Assembly (NCBI RefSeq): GCF_000378985.1
Contig: NZ_KB905371.1
Coordinates: forward strand, 124,001-188,000
DNA length: 64,000 nt
DNA from: Ensifer sp. BR816
Lineage (GTDB): Bacteria > Pseudomonadota > Alphaproteobacteria > Rhizobiales > Rhizobiaceae
Direction: 5' to 3'
Part shown: positions 19,084 through 28,161 of the stretch, one piece after another
Position numbering within the stretch: the first letter of the stretch is position 1
How the letters are laid out: the number at the start of each line of letters is the position of its first letter
The notes under the pieces: generated by a model
What the model saw: the letters and a program-made list of their open reading frames with translations, nothing else
The model's database searches: none
What the model was told of the DNA's origin: nothing
Translations under genes and position numbers: made by a program

Positions 19084-20259
19084 ATGGCCGCTGCAGCAAA
19101 AAAAGAGAGACCCAATTACAACCCTGACGTATTTCGTTGGGCACGGGAGAGGCGGGGCATCTCTGTCGAAGAAGTCGCTGAGAAAATGCATCAAAAACCC
19201 GAGCGTATTCTCGCATGGGAAAGCGCCCTCGACGCACCGACGGTCGCCCAAGCGCGCAAACTCGCCGACATTTACCAGCGCTCGTTTCTAGAGTTCTTTA
19301 TGCGCACGCTCCCACCGGTGCGAGAGTCCGAACTAGTCCCAGATTTCAGAGCCCATCGCGGAATTGACATCGACCGTGACGATCGAGGACTTCGCGACAT
19401 TCAAGAGTGGGCCGAAGCTCAAAGGGAGAACGCGCTAGACCTCTTCCAAGAACTGGGGGAGAGACCGATCGATTTCCCTAAATCACTCTTCTGCGATACG
19501 TCAAAGAACGTTGAAGTAGCGGCTATGGACGTTCGCCAGGCAATGGGTTTTACCATTGATGAGCAAATGGGCATGAAGGCGGCCGATAAGGTCAAGCTGC
19601 CAAATATCCTCCGATCCCATATCGAATTTCTTGGAGTTCTGACTCTTAAGGCGACCGAGATACGCGAGTTTGGTGCGCGCGGGATTTGCTTTGTACAGTT
19701 TCCGCTTCCTGTCATTGTTTTCGGAAACGAGTCACCGGGAGCTCAGATATTCACGCTTGCGCATGAGTTTGGGCATGTGATGCTCAAGGAGAGCGGGATC
19801 ATCTCGCCTCTATCCTCGACAAACGGTGTTGAGAACTGGTGCGATCGGTTCGCCGCGGCCTTCCTTATGCCAAAAACGGCCGTTGAACGGCTGATCGGTA
19901 GCACCCCCGATATGCCGGCGCCGAACATTTCGGATCTCGATCTCGAAACCGCCGCAAACGAACTGCGTGTCAGTGCACATGCGATGCTGGTTCGTCTGGT
20001 GCAACTTCGATACGTCGTTGCCGATTACTATTGGCGGATAAAGAAGCCACAATTCGATGCCCAAGAAAGAGCCTTCAAATCTTTTGGCAGATCCTCGTAC
20101 TATGGTAGCCGCTATAAGAATTCGCTCGGCGACCTTTATACCGGGCTGGTGATCGAAGCATGGAATACCGGGCGGATTACAAATCACAATGCCGCTGAAT
20201 ATATGGGGATCCAAAACCTCCGGCATCTATACGATATACGTGAACGGTTTGGCAGTTGA
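19084..20259 (+). CDS. HTH-XRE / ImmA-IrrE family metallopeptidase (probable antitoxin)
   Basis: Residues 15-70 form an XRE-type HTH (FRWARERRGISVEEVAEKM...WESALDAPTVAQARKLA). The C-terminal part is an ImmA/IrrE zinc-peptidase domain with TLAHEFGHVML (about residues 224-234, HExxH) followed by WCDRFAAAFLMP, the usual downstream Glu/Asp helix. At 391 residues it is standard for two-domain COG2856-type antitoxins. Its stop overlaps the ATG of the next gene (TGATG), the arrangement of antitoxin-first operons. The inverted repeat at 19036 suggests that it represses its own promoter. Antitoxin function is inferred from family pairing with DUF4411 proteins. Confidence 0.85.
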   Translation: MAAAAKKERPNYNPDVFRWARERRGISVEEVAEKMHQKPERILAWESALDAPTVAQARKLADIYQRSFLEFFMRTLPPVRESELVPDFRAHRGIDIDRDDRGLRDIQEWAEAQRENALDLFQELGERPIDFPKSLFCDTSKNVEVAAMDVRQAMGFTIDEQMGMKAADKVKLPNILRSHIEFLGVLTLKATEIREFGARGICFVQFPLPVIVFGNESPGAQIFTLAHEFGHVMLKESGIISPLSSTNGVENWCDRFAAAFLMPKTAVERLIGSTPDMPAPNISDLDLETAANELRVSAHAMLVRLVQLRYVVADYYWRIKKPQFDAQERAFKSFGRSSYYGSRYKNSLGDLYTGLVIEAWNTGRITNHNAAEYMGIQNLRHLYDIRERFGS

Positions 20260-20768
20260 TGGTAAAATACTGCTTCGACACTTCAGGCATTTCTAACCCG
20301 CTCGAGACGATGCCGGACGACATACATAAGTCGTTGTGGAGCGCATTCTGCGGCGGCCACCTCAAAGGGAAAACTATCGCAGTAACGAAGGAGATTCATG
20401 ACGAGATGTGCCACATTCCCGGCACTGTCGGCTCCGTCATCCATGCTTGCAAAAGTGCGATGATCCTCGAGGTAGGAGATACAAAGTGGGACTGGCAAGC
20501 ATATATCGATCATGTCGCTCGGATGCAGAGCGATTATAAGGAACATATCTCCGAATTCATTGGCGGCAGCAAAAAAACCATCGGACTCATTGACCTATCG
20601 ATTGTCGCTCTCGCTAAAACCCTGGGGATACCGGTGGTCAGCATGGAGGATTTTGTCCCGCAGAATGCGGGCTCGATTAAGCGGCGAATTCCCAACATTT
20701 GCAAGATAGAGAAAGTTCCCCATCTGACTTTCAACGAGTTCCTTCGGAACGAAAAAATGAGTTTCTGA
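20259..20768 (+). CDS. PIN-like DUF4411 protein (probable toxin)
   Basis: 169 residues beginning MVKYCFDTSGISNPL, the D-T/S start of PIN-like nucleases, followed by SLWSAFCGGHLKGKTIAVTK and a later acidic cluster IGLIDLSIVALAKTLGIPVV with E/D residues where PIN domains bind metal. This matches DUF4411, which recurs next to HTH-ImmA/IrrE genes and is presumed to cleave RNA. The ATG at 20259 overlaps the antitoxin stop; no separate ribosome-binding site is needed. RNase activity is inferred, not visible. Confidence 0.8.
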   Translation: MVKYCFDTSGISNPLETMPDDIHKSLWSAFCGGHLKGKTIAVTKEIHDEMCHIPGTVGSVIHACKSAMILEVGDTKWDWQAYIDHVARMQSDYKEHISEFIGGSKKTIGLIDLSIVALAKTLGIPVVSMEDFVPQNAGSIKRRIPNICKIEKVPHLTFNEFLRNEKMSF

Positions 20769-20789
20769 CATCCGCAGCTTGGGCAGAGG

Positions 20790-21290
20790 TCAGAGAAACC
20801 CGTCACCCGCATGATCCTTGAACCGATCGGCGCGGCGGACATACGTCTCGACGGTCCGCGGGTCGCGATGCCTTGTGACTTCCATGATGCGGGAGATGCT
20901 CGCACGGTTCTCGGCCGCCGAAGTCACGAACCCTGCGCGGAGGGAGTGGCCGGATAGCCGCTCGACGTCCAGGCCGGCCGCATTAGTATACTTCTTCACG
21001 ATCAAGGCGACTGATCGCGAAGTGAGAGCATCGGGCGTCAGATGGTCGCCGCGGCTGCAAAACCAAGGAGCAGAAGAGCCCTGTCACGCTTGCCCTGGAG
21101 CGTCTCCGGCCCGCTCCGGGCCAAGAGGGTATGAATGAGTCAACGGTCGCTGGCGCCTTCTGGCGGGCCGCTGTCCCCACTGTGCGACGGATACCCTTCA
21201 GGATGGCTGCCACGCCTGCATTGTTCGTCGGGTTCTCTTCACCGGCGCCGCGGTGGAAGAAGCGGATGTCGTCGGCACCTTCTTGCCTGC
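20790..21290 (-). pseudogene. tyrosine recombinase (integrase) remnant
   Basis: The last 71 codons read IVKKYTNAAGLDVERLSGHS, then LRAGFVTSAAE, IMEVTRHRDPRT and ETYVRRADRFKDHAG, which include the H-x-x-R box, the second His and the catalytic Tyr. Upstream, in another frame, EENPTNNAGVAAILKGIRRT begins the catalytic domain (to about 21290), but roughly 100 residues between the two are lost. It converges with the toxin gene. It is a decayed integrase, perhaps of the element that delivered the toxin-antitoxin pair. Confidence 0.75.
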
Positions 21291-21621
21291 GGAGGCAAGC
21301 GAAGAAGCATAGTTCGCCACGGTCGCAGGGGAGGCCGGCAGCGAGAATCAGGTTGCTGACACCAACCCGACCCTTCCCGGAGAACGTCGATGACCACCGC
21401 TCCGTCGCTCGCTCTCTACGGCGCAGTTGAGGACGCGCTCGCGAGCGGCTTCGCTACCGCCGAGCTACACCACCTGCGGGGACACGACCACGATCTCTCT
21501 CGACGTTCAATCTCGTAATGACCGGCCCCAGGATGTGGGACGGATATCGGCTTGAATTGCCAAGAGTTAATTTTACCATATCGTTATCGCACAGATTCGC
21601 TGATCGCTCGATGTCCGACAA
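21291..21621. other. gap upstream of the NifA-type promoter
   Basis: No gene recognised. The GC-rich left half is probably further integrase debris. The right half becomes AT-rich towards the regulatory sites. Confidence 0.4.
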
Positions 21622-21637
21622 TGTCGGAGATGCGACA
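21622..21637. promoter_or_regulatory. NifA-type upstream activator sequence (TGT-N10-ACA)
   Basis: TGTCGGAGATGCGACA matches the NifA consensus TGT-N10-ACA exactly. It lies 51 bases before the sigma-54 promoter at 21689, which makes chance occurrence unlikely. Confidence 0.7.
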
Positions 21638-21688
21638 TAGCCGTATCAGAGCTACCCTTTTGTGTTGAATGTCGGATGATCTTCTCCT

Positions 21689-21706
21689 TTGGCACGGTAC
21701 GTGCTT
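21689..21706 (+). promoter_or_regulatory. sigma-54 (-24/-12) promoter
   Basis: TTGGCACGGTACGTGCTT has the GG-N10-GC spacing and fits TGGCAC-N5-TTGCW with one mismatch (GTGC for TTGC). It points at the oxidoreductase gene, whose ATG is about 100 bases downstream. Confidence 0.7.
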
Positions 21707-21812
21707 GGCAATCCGCAAACGCGTTCGGACCTAAGCAGGAGTCGTGCTCTACACACGCAAGAGGTTTCCGCAGCTGACGGCGTAGAAGAATTGTTCATGA
21801 CGGGAGATCTCA

Positions 21813-22997
21813 ATGACCTTTGTTGGCAACTTGCGAACCCCGCTCCTCGGTCGACGATTGCGACTGGGATTCGTCGGCGGCGGGAAGGGTGGTCTCGTTG
21901 GACAATGGCACTTCGCCGGGGCGAGATTGTCAAATCACTGGGAGGTCGTTGCAGGAGCTCTATCAGCAGATCCGGATAACGCACATGCATCGGCCGCAGA
22001 ATGGATGATTGCGCCCGATCGCTCGTATGGTGACTGGAACGCCATGGCAGAATCCGAAGCTGCGCGCGACGATGGTATAGAAGCAGTCTCAATCGTCACG
22101 CCAAACTGGACACACCACCGTATCGCGACCGCTTTTCTCAAGGCCGGTATCGACGTAATACTGGACAAGCCCATGACGACGACGGTTTCCGATGCTAAAG
22201 AACTCGTGGAGCTTCAAAGAGCTACGGGTCGGTTGATGATCATCACTTACCCATACGCACATCACGCGATGGTTCGTCAGGCCAAACACATGATCAGAAA
22301 CGGAGCCGTGGGGACCGTGCGGCAGGCACACGTGGAGTATGCTCAGGAGTGGGCGACAGGTCCGTTTTCCGATCGCGACAAGGGTGCTATTTGGCGACAA
22401 GACCCCGAGAAGGTGGGCCGCACGTCAGCGACCGGGGATATTGGGACGCATGCGTATCATCTCCTGCATAGAATTACTGGACTTGATATTGCCAGCCTCA
22501 GGGCTGAGTTTCACAACTGTGGAGCTCCGAAGCCGATGGAAGATACGGCCTATATCAATTTCCGTCTCGAGAATGGCGCCCCTGGGATTCTTTGGGTGAC
22601 GCAGGCTGCGCCGGGCCAATACTGCGGTCTCCGCATCCGTGTGTGGGGCGACAAGGGTGGGCTAGACTGGGACCAAGAAAAAGCGGAGGTGCTACGTTAT
22701 GTGCCCTTAGGGGAACAGGAGCAGATCTTCGTGCGAGGTCATGGCAATGGAACCCTACCCGAAGCGGAACGTCTGATACACCTCCCGAGGGGGCACGGTG
22801 AAGCTCTGGTGGATGCCTGGGCAAATCTCTATGCCGAGGCTGGCGTCGCAATCGCCGCGCGCCGCGCGGGGTACGCTCTTGCGGAAGGTAGCGTCGAGCT
22901 TTCAGGAGCCGAAGATGGGCTTAAAGGAATGCTGTTCATCGATACTTGTGCCGATAGCCACGAATCTGGTGGGTCCTGGGTTTCGATGAAGCAATGA
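21813..22997 (+). CDS. Gfo/Idh/MocA-family NAD(P)-dependent oxidoreductase
   Basis: 394 residues with an N-terminal Rossmann fold ([18 protein letters not shown], residues 16-33), the family motif [17 protein letters not shown] (the EKP-like strand, here DKP, about residue 119) and the catalytic-helix region [20 protein letters not shown], in which D-x-x-x-H matches the usual catalytic Asp-His pair. GGGAG precedes the ATG. Such enzymes oxidise sugars, inositols or related polyols; MocA itself acts in rhizopine breakdown. A NifA site and sigma-54 promoter upstream predict expression in bacteroids. Substrate unknown. It stands alone, followed by a broken pterin synthase on the other strand. Confidence 0.88.
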   Translation: MTFVGNLRTPLLGRRLRLGFVGGGKGGLVGQWHFAGARLSNHWEVVAGALSADPDNAHASAAEWMIAPDRSYGDWNAMAESEAARDDGIEAVSIVTPNWTHHRIATAFLKAGIDVILDKPMTTTVSDAKELVELQRATGRLMIITYPYAHHAMVRQAKHMIRNGAVGTVRQAHVEYAQEWATGPFSDRDKGAIWRQDPEKVGRTSATGDIGTHAYHLLHRITGLDIASLRAEFHNCGAPKPMEDTAYINFRLENGAPGILWVTQAAPGQYCGLRIRVWGDKGGLDWDQEKAEVLRYVPLGEQEQIFVRGHGNGTLPEAERLIHLPRGHGEALVDAWANLYAEAGVAIAARRAGYALAEGSVELSGAEDGLKGMLFIDTCADSHESGGSWVSMKQ

Positions 22998-23149
22998 ACT
23001 CGTTTTCCCAGCCATTCGAGTAACTGTGCTGAGAGAGTCAATGTGATCCGCCGCTCAGCGCGGGCGGATGAAGTCCGGCAGTGACGGTTTCGCGAGTTCT
23101 TGCAGCCGACTATGCCGCCAGCGCGCTGAGCTCGGTAAACGATATTTTG

Positions 23150-23630
23150 TTATTGTTCATCACCTCTCCATCTGCCCGAAATCTTACTTTGGAGGCTGCA
23201 GCGCGTGCACGGCGTCTCTTCAACTTCGCAATGTACCAGCCCAATACCTGTGCCTTTGAGCTGCTGCGGACCCACCACCAGCACAAGATGCTTCGCTATC
23301 TTTTCGGCAGTCGGATTGAACGGGACCACGACGCCATCTTCGAGCGTCGTATCATTACCGGTTTCGTTTGTCCCGTCGGTCAACACGCTGGCAACCGGGT
23401 CATGCTCCCACAAGAGCATCTTATGGTCCCGATTTTCTTCCAGCCACATGCAGAGCTTGCTCTTCATCTCACCGAAGACAATGACGCGCCCCATATTGTC
23501 GAACTCATCAGCTTCGCAGGTGAAATGTACACGGTAGTTATGCCCGTGCAGGTGGCCTGGATTTGCCTTCGTGTCCAACAACACGGTGTCCGCAACTGAT
23601 ATCGTGATAGCGCTTCGCCTTGCAGCTCAT
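23150..23630 (-). pseudogene. 6-pyruvoyl-tetrahydropterin synthase / QueD-like gene, frameshifted
   Basis: From the ATG at 23630 the frame reads MSCKAKRYHDISCGHRVVGH then EGKS and runs off. A one-base insertion near 23560 shifts to the frame carrying HLHGHNYRVHFTCEAD and later DGVVVPFNPTAEKIAKHLV, EETPCTRC. The zinc-binding HGHNY motif and the C-terminal Glu region survive. The catalytic cysteine of the K-C-R-x-L-H-G-H motif is replaced by serine (AAA TCC), so even with the frame restored the active site would be incomplete. Without the frameshift it would make a QueD/PTPS-type pterin or carboxy-deazapterin. Confidence 0.75.
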
Positions 23631-24033
23631 ACGTCCCCACTGCCGATGACGCGGTTCATCTGCGCGTAGGTTTCGTACCCTCTCGAGCCGGTTTTCGCTG
23701 TCAATGGGGACACCGACCACAAGCAGTTCGGAACTTCGATCACTTTGTGTGAAGCTATGTTTGGCACGCTGGCACCTTGTACGGGGCTTGAGAGCCTGAG
23801 TTTGCGAATACCTTAGCCGCCACCTATATCAATGACAGCATCGCCCGCGCTTCGCTGTCCAAACTCAGGTTTATCTGATGCCGGTGCAGCCCCCCGGGTG
23901 GAACTGTGACGCGCAAGCCGTTTGCGGACTGGGAGCTGGGGAAGGACAGACCTCACTGCGGCAATGGCACTTTCCATGGGCGTAGCCATTGGAATGCGAT
24001 AGATCATTTGCTGCGTCTGAAGCGGCCACTCCG
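23631..24033. other. gap with no clear gene
   Basis: A minus-strand segment just upstream of the pterin gene reads VGVPIDSENRLERVRNLRAD, perhaps the end of a lost neighbour. Nothing else is recognised. Confidence 0.35.
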
Positions 24034-25233
24034 TCAGGTCGGCCAAGCTTGCGCTTCTCGGGACGTCAAGATGGCTAGCGCGGCCGCGACCATAAGCAAA
24101 ACCGCGCTGGCGCTGAAGGTCACCTGGTAACCACTCATGTCGAACAAGAAGCCACCGACGATCGCGCCCAAAGCGATAGCGAACTGAACGACTGCGACCA
24201 TAAGTCCGCCTCCGGCTTCGGCATCCTTCGGCAGCGTTCTCGACAACCAGGTCCACCAGCCCACCGGCGCTGACGTGGCGAACAACCCCCAGATGCCCAG
24301 CAGCAGTGCCGCCGCGTCGACCCAGCCACCGATGGCCACAAGGGCCACTGCGATCGTCGCCATCAACATCGGAATAACGACCAGCGTCCGATAGAGGCCA
24401 TCCTTCAGGAACGCGCCAATGAGCATAGTGCCGATGAACCCGGTCACGCCCATCACCAGCAGCAGGAGCGACAGTGTTGAAACATCGACATGGGTCACGG
24501 TTTCGAGGAACGGCCGCAGATAGGTGAACAGCGCGAACTGGCCCATGAAGAACACGCTGACCGCTGCCATGCCAAGAACCACCACTCGCCGGCTCAACAG
24601 TTTAAAGACGTTTCCGGATGCCGCCCGCTCCTCGACTTTCATGGGAGGAAGACTCAGGAACTGCCAGACGAAAGCGATCACTGCGACCGGGACGACACAG
24701 AAGAACGCCCCGCGCCAGCCGATGAGGCCGCCGAGGAAGCTCCCCAGCGGCGCGGCAATGACCGTCGCCAGCGCATTCCCGCCGTTGAAGATCGCCAGCG
24801 CCCGCGGCACCTGATCGTCCGGAACAAGGCGCATGGCGGTCGCAGCGGACATCGACCAAAATCCGCCGATAACGACCCCGGTGAGCGCGCGGCCAACCAT
24901 GAACGTCACGTAATTCGGAGCGACCGCTACGATCATCCCCGAGACGATCATCACGGCGGTCAGCGCTAGTAGCAGAATCTTGCGGTCCAGTCGGCCGACC
25001 ACGGATGAGATGAAGAGGCTTGTCAGAACCGCAAAGGCTCCGGACACGGAAATCGCCTGTCCGGCCTGGCCTTCGGTTATTGCCAGATCTGAGGCGATCG
25101 GAGTAAGCAGGCTAACAGGCATGAACTCCGACGCGATGAGCGCGAAAATGCAGAGCGACGTCGCGAATACCGCGCCCCATGCCGCGGGCCGCTTCTCGAC
25201 TCCGCTGCTTTCAGCAGAGACTTGCACCAACAT
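24034..25233 (-). CDS. MFS exporter, 12 membrane helices (AraJ/DHA1-like)
   Basis: 399 residues with 12 hydrophobic helices and the MFS loop 2-3 signature near residue 75 (SSVVGRLDRKILLLALTAVM). The start LCIFALIASEFMPVSLLTPI contains the E-F-x-P-V/I-x-L pattern of AraJ-like drug/sugar exporters. It would export a small molecule by proton antiport. It is transcribed leftwards. The NifA/sigma-54 module at 25782-25873 points the same way, about 550 bases upstream, with only a doubtful ORF between. Control by NifA is therefore possible but not established. Confidence 0.85.
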   Translation of the reverse strand: MLVQVSAESSGVEKRPAAWGAVFATSLCIFALIASEFMPVSLLTPIASDLAITEGQAGQAISVSGAFAVLTSLFISSVVGRLDRKILLLALTAVMIVSGMIVAVAPNYVTFMVGRALTGVVIGGFWSMSAATAMRLVPDDQVPRALAIFNGGNALATVIAAPLGSFLGGLIGWRGAFFCVVPVAVIAFVWQFLSLPPMKVEERAASGNVFKLLSRRVVVLGMAAVSVFFMGQFALFTYLRPFLETVTHVDVSTLSLLLLVMGVTGFIGTMLIGAFLKDGLYRTLVVIPMLMATIAVALVAIGGWVDAAALLLGIWGLFATSAPVGWWTWLSRTLPKDAEAGGGLMVAVVQFAIALGAIVGGFLFDMSGYQVTFSASAVLLMVAAALAILTSREAQAWPT

Positions 25234-25434
25234 GGTTTCTTACCTCGAGAATGTAGCAGCGAGGCGCGTCCTGCCTTTCATTGCCGGGTGTATCCGGAAG
25301 GCAGGGTTTTCGTGGCGCAGCTGCTGGGCCGATCCGATGGTCCGAGGCCCCCCAACGGCGACTAGCGCTTCTATATGGTATTTAGTTATGATCTACGCTT
25401 ATGGATCGAATGTAATCGGCGCGGAACACCGAGC

Positions 25435-25728
25435 TCACCACAAGGATAAGCGCAAGTCCGCAGGCGCCGCGAAGGCGAGCGGTGCTGGCGGCGGATGCGC
25501 ATACCTGGATCGTTCGCCAGCACCTGAGCTGTTTCGCGGTTCCGATCTCCGTTTCCTCTGAAGGAGCCTGCACGCGGGTGCAGCCAAGGGGTCCGCCACG
25601 ATGCGGTTGCGAAATTGGCGTTCGCGGAAGGACAGCCGCGGCAAACGCGCCCGTGCAGCTTTCCTTTGCATTTGAAACGTTCTGAATGACCTGGGCGTAG
25701 CCCGCGGCAGAAGGCACTGTCTTAACAT
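25435..25728 (-). CDS. doubtful 97-residue ORF behind a NifA/sigma-54 promoter
   Basis: The first ATG after the predicted transcription start is at 25728, with GGAG 8 bases upstream, giving a basic 97-residue frame (MLRQCLLPRATPRSFRTFQM...) that resembles nothing I know. A second minus-strand frame (25382-25717, PSAAGYAQVIQNVSNAKESC) looks more protein-like but lacks a good start. A frameshifted gene, or a leader RNA for the MFS exporter, are the alternatives. Confidence 0.25.
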   Translation of the reverse strand: MLRQCLLPRATPRSFRTFQMQRKAARARLPRLSFRERQFRNRIVADPLAAPACRLLQRKRRSEPRNSSGAGERSRYAHPPPAPLAFAAPADLRLSLW

Positions 25729-25781
25729 TTCGACGTCTCCGCGCGATATCTTTAGTCCGTGACGCGTCTGCAAATGCCTCA

Positions 25782-25798
25782 CAGCAATGTGCGTGCCA
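25782..25798 (-). promoter_or_regulatory. sigma-54 (-24/-12) promoter, minus strand
   Basis: Read on the minus strand, TGGCACGCACATTGCTG matches TGGCAC-N5-TTGCW without mismatch and with the GG-N10-GC spacing. Transcription would start near 25772 and run towards the MFS exporter. Confidence 0.75.
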
Positions 25799-25857
25799 TC
25801 AGAAACCTTCTGACATGAGCGCCCAGAACGAACCCGGCTGTCTCGTATGCCCATCAT

Positions 25858-25873
25858 TGTCCTACATCGAACA
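25858..25873. promoter_or_regulatory. NifA-type upstream activator sequence (TGT-N10-ACA)
   Basis: TGTCCTACATCGAACA matches TGT-N10-ACA and lies 59 bases upstream of the minus-strand sigma-54 promoter, nearly the same spacing as in the module at 21622-21706. Confidence 0.7.
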
Positions 25874-25879
25874 ATGCCA

Positions 25880-26789
25880 AGCAACATTGTCGCTCGTCAC
25901 GTTGCCAAATGTGGACCGTCGTCCAATCAGCGATGACACCGACCTTCCCGATAAGGCACGTCACGCTGAGTAACCACCTGTGCGAAACGGCCCAGTCGGT
26001 TCCAAGCTGCGAATATGGCTATCTTGAAGAACGAGCACAGTGACGATCCCCTAATCGATGCCCTGAAGTGGGGGCCCACGGGCGGTTCAGCGCCGTTCGG
26101 CGGATGGGGCAGGGCGGTCGCCCGAAATCTTGGTGGAATCGATGAGGCGCAGCTCGCTGCGGAGCTGCTCTTTTTGAGCTACCGGTGGGACAGGCCGACC
26201 CACCGCTTAAGAGGATTACGGCCTTTGACCCGGTATCCCGAACGTTGGGCTCGCCTCGCCGATCTTCGCGCCAATCCAATCTCTCACTTGATACTGCTTG
26301 CCACATCCGGAATGCTTGGCGATACCCACGTCCTGTGGTTGTAAGCAAACTATTCGCGTGTGCTCACATTCCGTTGCCGCGGTCCGGAAAGCGAAGGCTA
26401 ACCCCACCTTCTCGAATTCCAATCTCGCCCTCGATCGTCAAAAGCATGCTGCCGACGACCCCGCTTCCGTGCCAACGCGCGGGGCGTCGGGAAGGAGTTG
26501 GAGGTGCCAATGGCGCGCACGATGCGCTGCGAATCATTCGCTATCTGTTTTCATCGACGTCATCACCAATAATCCAGGAGACCTTGGAGCGCGCTGCAGG
26601 GGAACGGCACGCGCAGGCAATACGAGCCGCACTTGCTAGATCACTCACGAGCCTCAGACCCGATACGTTCTGGGCAGCGGGGCTGGGGCACCGATTTAAG
26701 CGCTTCTAAGTTTTCTCGTGCTCACCCCCAACTAATCTAAGCCGCTGTTGAGGAACGAGACTGGGGCCAGCCGGCGCTCGCCTCGCCCT
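25880..26789. other. non-coding or decayed stretch with a repeated motif
   Basis: A plus-strand frame (26015-26344) has no recognisable family. At about 26555-26590 the sequence encoding VITNNPGDL recurs at 27880-27915 as VITDNPGDL, so two relics of one unknown gene family flank the monooxygenase/DsrE genes. Confidence 0.35.
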
Positions 26790-27254
26790 TTCACGACAGG
26801 AGCGGGCGTGTCAGCGGCTCGTAGGTGCGCCGGTACAAGGCGTCGCCGAACAGTCGCAGGACAGCGTTTCGGATCGTACTCGAACCCGTTCTCAGCTTGT
26901 CCCGGGCGCGCGACTTCTTCTGCACCCACGCGACCCGGCCGATGCGCGCCTCGTGAAATTGTTGAAGGATGCCTTCCATCGGATCGCCCTTACCGACAAC
27001 TCTGCAAGGACAATCGCGTCCTCGATTGCCTTGCCCGCGCCCTGGGCCATGCTAGGCGATGAGGCGTGCGCCGCATCACGTATCAGGACATGGCGATCGG
27101 CGGTCCATCGTTTTGCGGGAACTTCCTGCAAAACGGCTCGATGAACTGCGGTGGCGGGATCCAGGGCCGCGACGATCGGCCCGAGCGGACCTGCGAAGCC
27201 GCTGAACAGTTCGCCGTCGCATTGCATCGGCTGTCCACCGGCCTGAGCCATCGT
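26790..27254 (-). pseudogene. FAD-dependent monooxygenase, C-terminal remnant
   Basis: Contains LIRDAAHASSPSMAQGAGKA then IEDAIVLAEL, the G-D-A-A-H FAD-binding box (here RDAAH) of aromatic hydroxylases. In a shifted frame it continues LQQFHEARIGRVAWVQKKSR to the C-terminus. The NAD/FAD N-terminal two thirds are missing. Confidence 0.75.
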
Positions 27255-27620
27255 CTAATAGCTTATCACCTTGTCGCACCCGGCCATCAATTGCACCAAC
27301 TTGTTGGGATCGCCCGGCATAGCGCCTCGCAAAACAATATTATCGGGGGCAATGTTGCGGGCTTTCGCAGATATCCCCGAAAAGTAAATCTCGCCTGTCG
27401 TTGCGGCATTGATCGCCTCGAAGTGGTCTGAAAGCTTTCCGCTGCCGAGTCCTTCGATGCTTGATGCCCTCTCTGCGGTGAGGAGATGTACACCATCGCC
27501 GGCGACAAACAAAACCAGATGGTGACCCTCTTCGAGCACGGCTCGAACGACAAAAAATGCGAGAGCAGCCTTAGTCGGGTCGCTCGGAGGCACGGTCACG
27601 TGCACGAGTATCTTGGCCAT
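27255..27620 (-). CDS. DsrE/DsrF-like small protein
   Basis: Start ATG at 27620 with GGAGG just upstream; 121 residues. MAKILVHVTVPPSDPTKAAL, FFVVRAVLEEGHHLVLFVAG and a C-terminal LMAGCDKVISY fit the DsrE/YchN alpha-beta fold, which often binds or relays sulfur. The single cysteine in the A-G-C motif sits where active DsrE proteins carry theirs. The gene abuts the monooxygenase relic on the same strand. Its partner is unknown. Confidence 0.65.
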   Translation of the reverse strand: MAKILVHVTVPPSDPTKAALAFFVVRAVLEEGHHLVLFVAGDGVHLLTAERASSIEGLGSGKLSDHFEAINAATTGEIYFSGISAKARNIAPDNIVLRGAMPGDPNKLVQLMAGCDKVISY

Positions 27621-28161
27621 CACCACCTCCCTAGCAACAGGCGAAAAAATCATCGTAGCACGATGGCACGCCAGTCGGTGTCGATTGCGTCCTATTTTTC
27701 GACTGCCGGCGGTTCTCTTGCCGACAACGCGGCCTTCCCCGCTGAGGCGCAGGGACACGCGCGAGCAATCGGGGTTGGATGTTTTCTGCCTTTGCGCAAG
27801 ACGGCTTGGCCACCCCGTCCGGCATTGCTCCAGCCGATGGCGTGAAAGGTGGGCTGCGGACGGTTCCTCATCTGTCGCCGTCGCCGTCATCACCGACAAT
27901 CCAGGAGACCTCGCATGGCCTGGGACCAACGGCTCGCGCTGGCATGTACGAGCCACACCGCATGACCAACGAAGCCTCAGTCGCGACGCATTCCAGACCG
28001 ATGCACGGCTCGTGGAAGCGTTAAAGAATTTGATGTTCTTCGAAACAAGCTATTCAACACAACGGCGCTTCGATAGGCATCCCGCGCTCTGGGCCATGCT
28101 GGATCCTTCTTGACGAGGACGTACGAAGCGGCGATGTTCCATCACGAGACGAGGAGCAGCC

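Noticed and set aside
21560..21590. TTAATTTTACCATATCG resembling the end of a nod box
   Set aside because: Only the last third of the nod-box consensus is similar; the ATC-N9-GAT repeats expected upstream are absent, and the sigma-54/NifA pair explains the promoter.
23762..23784. TTTGGCACGCTGGCACC as another -24/-12 promoter
   Set aside because: The base pair at -12 is CC, not GC, and no activator site or gene is in place.
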